A stretch of 64,000 nt of DNA. Origin: Autumnicola patrickiae. GTDB lineage: Bacteria; Bacteroidota; Bacteroidia; Flavobacteriales; Flavobacteriaceae. A model generated the notes under the pieces. That model saw nothing but the letters and a program-made list of their open reading frames with translations, was not told where the DNA came from and searched no databases. The stretch is from the NCBI RefSeq assembly GCF_031846525.1, contig NZ_JAVRHM010000009.1, positions 62,001 through 126,000 of the forward strand, given 5' to 3'. Positions 61,119-64,000 of the stretch are shown one piece after another; position 1 is the stretch's first letter; each line of letters begins with the position of its first letter. A program made the position numbers and the translations under genes.

Positions 61119-61231
61119 TTTGATATTCGGAAATATCACAATAAAGTGCTGGAAATCGGAACGGTGCCTTTGCAGTTGCTGGAAGACAAATTGACCGGTG
61201 GATTGAGGAAGTGAAGAATAGCAAGAGCTAG
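61119..61231 (+). pseudogene. C-terminal fragment of a DUF885-family gene
   Basis: Reading from 61119, the codons give FDIRKYHNKVLEIGTVPLQLLED; then, after a one-base shift, QIDRWIEEVKNSKS and a stop at 61229-61231. This reproduces the C-terminal signature I know from DUF885 proteins (FDIRxFHDxVLxxGxxPLxVLExxIDxWI). An in-frame stop precedes it and no other part of the gene remains. It is a short fossil of a deleted gene. Confidence 0.7.
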
Positions 61232-61419
61232 AAAATAATAGATATCAAAAATGCCCTTTTTGGAGAATATTGCAGGAAGGGCTTTTTTGATTTAGAATGA
61301 ATTTGAACTCCGAAATCTATTCCTGTTTTCCTTGGAGAAAAAGCGAAAGTAGAGCTAAAAATGAATTTAAAGAAGAATTTTTTTATCATGTGCTAAAAAC
61401 TCTTAACTTGGTTATCCAC

Positions 61420-61427
61420 TAATTTTG
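61420..61427 (+). promoter_or_regulatory. Candidate -7 promoter box
   Basis: TAATTTTG matches the Bacteroidota TAnnTTTG box exactly, 28 bases before the ATG at 61456. A -33 TTTG at proper spacing is not present, so confidence is low. Confidence 0.3.
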
Positions 61428-61455
61428 TATTGTGAATTACGTGCTTATAAAGAAT

Positions 61456-61698
61456 ATGGAACATTTTAAAGCTGAATCCTTTAAAGAAAATGGAGATTTC
61501 GTAGATTTTTTTATTCTCGTAGCCGGAGGTTGGGGTAAGAGCAGCAAAAGGATAAGTTATAGGCCACACTTCAAAGAGTTTCTGATTATCCACGAGATTG
61601 ATGAAAGTTATCAGGAGCTGAATTCAGATGAAATTGGAGCTGAAACAAATCTTTTGGAAGCAATTTCTAAAAAAGCATTTTATAAAATAGACTGGTAA
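61456..61698 (+). CDS. Small protein of unknown function
   Basis: An 80-residue protein; I prefer the ATG at 61456 over an upstream GTG at 61432 because a perfect TAnnTTTG box ends at 61427. Sequence features: HFKAESFKENGDFVDFFILV, a glycine-rich GGWGKSSKRISYRPHF, EFLIIHEIDESYQEL and a C-terminal ISKKAFYKIDW. It has no signal peptide or clear membrane helix. I recognise no family. It is convergent with the helicase gene. Confidence 0.6.
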   Translation: MEHFKAESFKENGDFVDFFILVAGGWGKSSKRISYRPHFKEFLIIHEIDESYQELNSDEIGAETNLLEAISKKAFYKIDW

Positions 61699-61882
61699 AG
61701 GGGAAGGAATAAAGGTCTGATAATCATATCACGACTTTCATCAAATCAGTCAATGATGCGGAAAAAGGTAAAGCCGCTTCACGTTCTTTTTTATATCTTT
61801 CGAGCTCAAATAAATTCAGGGTGCTACTTTGAATTTCTCTCCAATATCTGCACTAATTAATCTAATTATTCTTCTGACATGC

Positions 61883-64000
61883 TTAACCAACAGCTAATTT
61901 TTGACTTTCTTTTAGAATGTAAGATGGCATTGGCTCATGAAGTCTCCACTCTACACTCATAGGTTTCGCTCCTTTGGACTTTATAAATTCTGCTTCCCCC
62001 AAGAATGTGTAAGACATAGTAAATCCATATTCATCTACGTTCTGTTCTCTTACGAAAAGTAAAATTCTCTTTCCGATATTTTTGTGTTGTATGTAAGATT
62101 CTCCTTTTGGAGAATTTGGAGAAATGCTGTTTTGCGATTGCCAATGAAAAAGATTTTTGTTCACAGCATAATCTTCATACATAGTGGTGGGAGAATACTC
62201 TTTTTCAGTCTTTTTTAGCGTCACGAATAATGCCTCAACGTTTAGTTTTTTATTAAAAGCAGATCCTTCGCGATTGGACGATTTTTTGCTGAATGTGCTC
62301 ATTCCTATTGCAGCTAAAATTTCTTCTCTGTTATATCTGCCGTGGAGTTTTAAGGGGAAAGGGAAGCGTAAATCTATATCTTTTTCAACAAATTCTATTT
62401 TTTCAATTTGATGAGCTGTGAATTCTTGCATTTCTTGAAGCATCACCTTGTTTTTCCTAAGTGATACAATACTCTCCTTAACATTTTTGAATCCTAATTT
62501 TGTTCCGGCTTCTTGCCATACATCATAATGGAACATGAGAAGCATAATCTCTTCCTCATTATTTAATAAATCGAGATCTGTATCTTCAGATATTACCTTC
62601 TGAATAAAGTGCAAATAACTTAATGAATTACATTGTATAAGCTTCTTCTGCATACAAGTTGTTAGTTCTTTCTCTTGAGGCTCAGTAAAATCTGAAATAA
62701 CTCCTGCATCTGCACATAATCTTTTCCAGCTTCCTTTCTTGTAAATTTGTTGAAGTTTGAGGTGATGGAATTCTAGAAAATTATTTAAGGTAAGCGGAAG
62801 TGTAGAATGATGTTTAAACTTCTGAATTTTAAGGAGGAGCTGAGGTCTCCTAAATTCAGTTGCTTCCCTTATGTTTCTTAAGATTACTTCCTTGGCTTTT
62901 TTCTCCAGTACAATTGAACAGCCTAAAGGTAAATGGGGAAATTCATCTTCTATTTCTTTAATTATAGATGTATGAGATTTGCCTACAAGTGCTCTGAATT
63001 TATGCTCGAAATCGTACTCTGGACGGGCATTTCCAACAAAATCCAGGACAGTCAAGCAGTCTTTATTCTCTGCAAGTCTGAGGCCACGGCCTAATTGCTG
63101 TAGAAAGACAGTCAAGCTTTCTGTAGGTCTAAGAAAAAGAACAGTATCAATATTTGGAATATCTACTCCTTCATTGAAAATGTCTACTACAAAAAGATAA
63201 TTTATTTCCTTTTTCAGGAGCTGACTTCTCAAAACTTCTCTGTTTGAACTATTGCTACTCACCAAATAATCAGCTTTTAGACCTGCTATTGTAAATTTTT
63301 CTGCCATATATTTTGCGTGATCTTGACTTACGCAAAATCCTAGAGCCTGTACATCATCTATATCAGTTAAATATTCTTCACAGTTATGGATAATGTCGGA
63401 AACACGTCTGTCATTTTCAGTATAAAGTTTAGTAAGTTCTTTTATTTCGTACTTTCCATTTCTCCAATTAACATTGGACAGATCAATCGCATCAGATAGA
63501 GCAAAATATTGAAATGGGCTTAAGAGCTTCCGATTTAATGCTTCCGGTAATCTTATCTCCGCAGCAATTTTGTTGTGAAAATCTTCTGCTATGTCTCCTC
63601 CGTCCATTCTTTCTGGTGTAGCTGTCAATCCTAAGAGAATTTTGGGATCAAATCTTTTGAGAATTGGTCGGTAGCTATCCGCTTTTATGTGATGCACTTC
63701 ATCAACTATTATGTAGTCAAAGAAATCAGACGCCAGTTCAAGGTTTTTTAATCGACTGTGTAAAGTCTGAACGGAAGCGAAAATTTGATTATATCTTTCA
63801 GGTTCATTTCCATCTACCCATAGTTCACCAAAATTAGAATTCCGTAAGACGTGCTGAAATGTTATTTGTGCCTGTTGTAAAATTTCTTTTCGATGAGCAA
63901 CAAATAGAAAGTTTGAACTGGGATTTTTAGAATAAAATCTTTTAAAATCAAACGCTGAAATAACTGTTTTTCCTGTCCCAGTGGCTGCGACTAATAAATT
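61883..64000 (-). CDS. Superfamily II DEAD/DEAH helicase with DUF3427, 5' end missing
   Basis: The frame remains open to the right edge (hand translation gives LIVAATGTGKTVISAFDFKRF with Walker A, VAHRKEILQQAQITF, and the DEVHH box), so the N-terminus is outside the window. The visible part continues with LLGLTATPERMDGGD (motif III region), the helicase C domain (FVVDIFNEGVDIPNIDTVLFLRP; FLQQLGRGLRLAENK), and a long C-terminal part with REEILAAIG, MYEDYAVNKNLFHWQSQ and GKRILLFVREQNVDEYGF, the DUF3427 signature. Relatives often carry a phospholipase D-like nuclease at the N-terminus and occur in accessory DNA. A DNA-translocating repair or defence role is plausible, but the partner genes are outside this window. 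Confidence 0.88.
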   Translation of the reverse strand, partial: NLLVAATGTGKTVISAFDFKRFYSKNPSSNFLFVAHRKEILQQAQITFQHVLRNSNFGELWVDGNEPERYNQIFASVQTLHSRLKNLELASDFFDYIIVDEVHHIKADSYRPILKRFDPKILLGLTATPERMDGGDIAEDFHNKIAAEIRLPEALNRKLLSPFQYFALSDAIDLSNVNWRNGKYEIKELTKLYTENDRRVSDIIHNCEEYLTDIDDVQALGFCVSQDHAKYMAEKFTIAGLKADYLVSSNSSNREVLRSQLLKKEINYLFVVDIFNEGVDIPNIDTVLFLRPTESLTVFLQQLGRGLRLAENKDCLTVLDFVGNARPEYDFEHKFRALVGKSHTSIIKEIEDEFPHLPLGCSIVLEKKAKEVILRNIREATEFRRPQLLLKIQKFKHHSTLPLTLNNFLEFHHLKLQQIYKKGSWKRLCADAGVISDFTEPQEKELTTCMQKKLIQCNSLSYLHFIQKVISEDTDLDLLNNEEEIMLLMFHYDVWQEAGTKLGFKNVKESIVSLRKNKVMLQEMQEFTAHQIEKIEFVEKDIDLRFPFPLKLHGRYNREEILAAIGMSTFSKKSSNREGSAFNKKLNVEALFVTLKKTEKEYSPTTMYEDYAVNKNLFHWQSQNSISPNSPKGESYIQHKNIGKRILLFVREQNVDEYGFTMSYTFLGEAEFIKSKGAKPMSVEWRLHEPMPSYILKESQKLAVG

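Larger units (their letters stand above)
60937..61455. other. Gene-poor stretch with a DUF885 fossil
   Basis: 519 bases between the Crp/Fnr gene and the small gene at 61456. The only recognisable content is the DUF885 remnant at 61119-61231 and a -7-type promoter box at 61420-61427. The remainder shows nothing coding. Confidence 0.6.

Overview
The window looks like chromosomal DNA of a Bacteroidota, most likely a free-living member of the Flavobacteriaceae. The evidence is AT-rich DNA, a SusC/SusD pair next to a hybrid two-component system (HTCS) regulator, a type IX secretion (T9SS) C-terminal signal, lipoproteins with Bacteroidota-type lipoboxes, A-rich translation starts rather than strong Shine-Dalgarno sites, and intergenic DNA full of flavobacterial-style dispersed repeats. 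I cannot name the genus from sequence alone. No tRNA, rRNA, CRISPR array or intact insertion sequence was seen.

1-1187: the N-terminal part of a cation/proton antiporter that runs off the left edge. 1436-23091: a complete polysaccharide utilization locus (PUL). An HTCS regulator is divergent from SusC-SusD, GH30, GH2 (DUF4982 type), GH2 (LacZ type), GH43, tandem GH43 and GH97. The enzyme set fits a galactan with arabinose side groups, such as a type II arabinogalactan. Two strong hairpin terminators inside the cluster, after SusD and before the first GH43, could step expression down. 23349-29585: a single-domain response regulator, an EEP-family phosphodiesterase, a lipoprotein PQQ dehydrogenase with a cytochrome c domain, a CNNM/CBS protein and an AI-2E-family permease.

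29586-31204 is decaying or non-coding DNA: a candidate structured RNA ending in a terminator, and an alpha/beta-hydrolase pseudogene that has lost its middle. 31205-38983 is one 2592-residue secreted protein: beta-propeller, calcium-binding-type repeats, jelly roll, then three malectin domains alternating with five near-identical Ig-like units and a T9SS signal. It is followed by a cupin and, convergently, a second retaining GH97.

41940-48058 looks like a signalling-to-envelope cluster: hybrid kinase, overlapping response regulator, membrane-anchored helical-repeat protein, GT2 polysaccharide synthase and outer-membrane barrel. 48291-53978 holds more sensory genes (PAS-LuxR regulator, HisKA_2 kinase with its LuxR-type response regulator, PAS protein) and an aldo/keto reductase. 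54419-60936 holds two small glycine-rich membrane proteins, a type B carboxylesterase, an SDR, a SnoaL-like lipoprotein, a DinB-like protein and a Crp/Fnr regulator. The right end has a DUF885 fossil, a small unknown gene and a DUF3427-type superfamily II helicase cut by the window edge.

The most unusual feature is a family of about a dozen dispersed intergenic elements with the core GGCAATTATCG, in both orientations and never inside an intact gene. One pair forms a 121-bp MITE-like unit with perfect 17-bp inverted ends (56504-56624). I found no clear undescribed enzymatic or defence system; the repeat family, the candidate RNA, the signalling-GT2 cluster and the malectin/Ig giant are the best leads.
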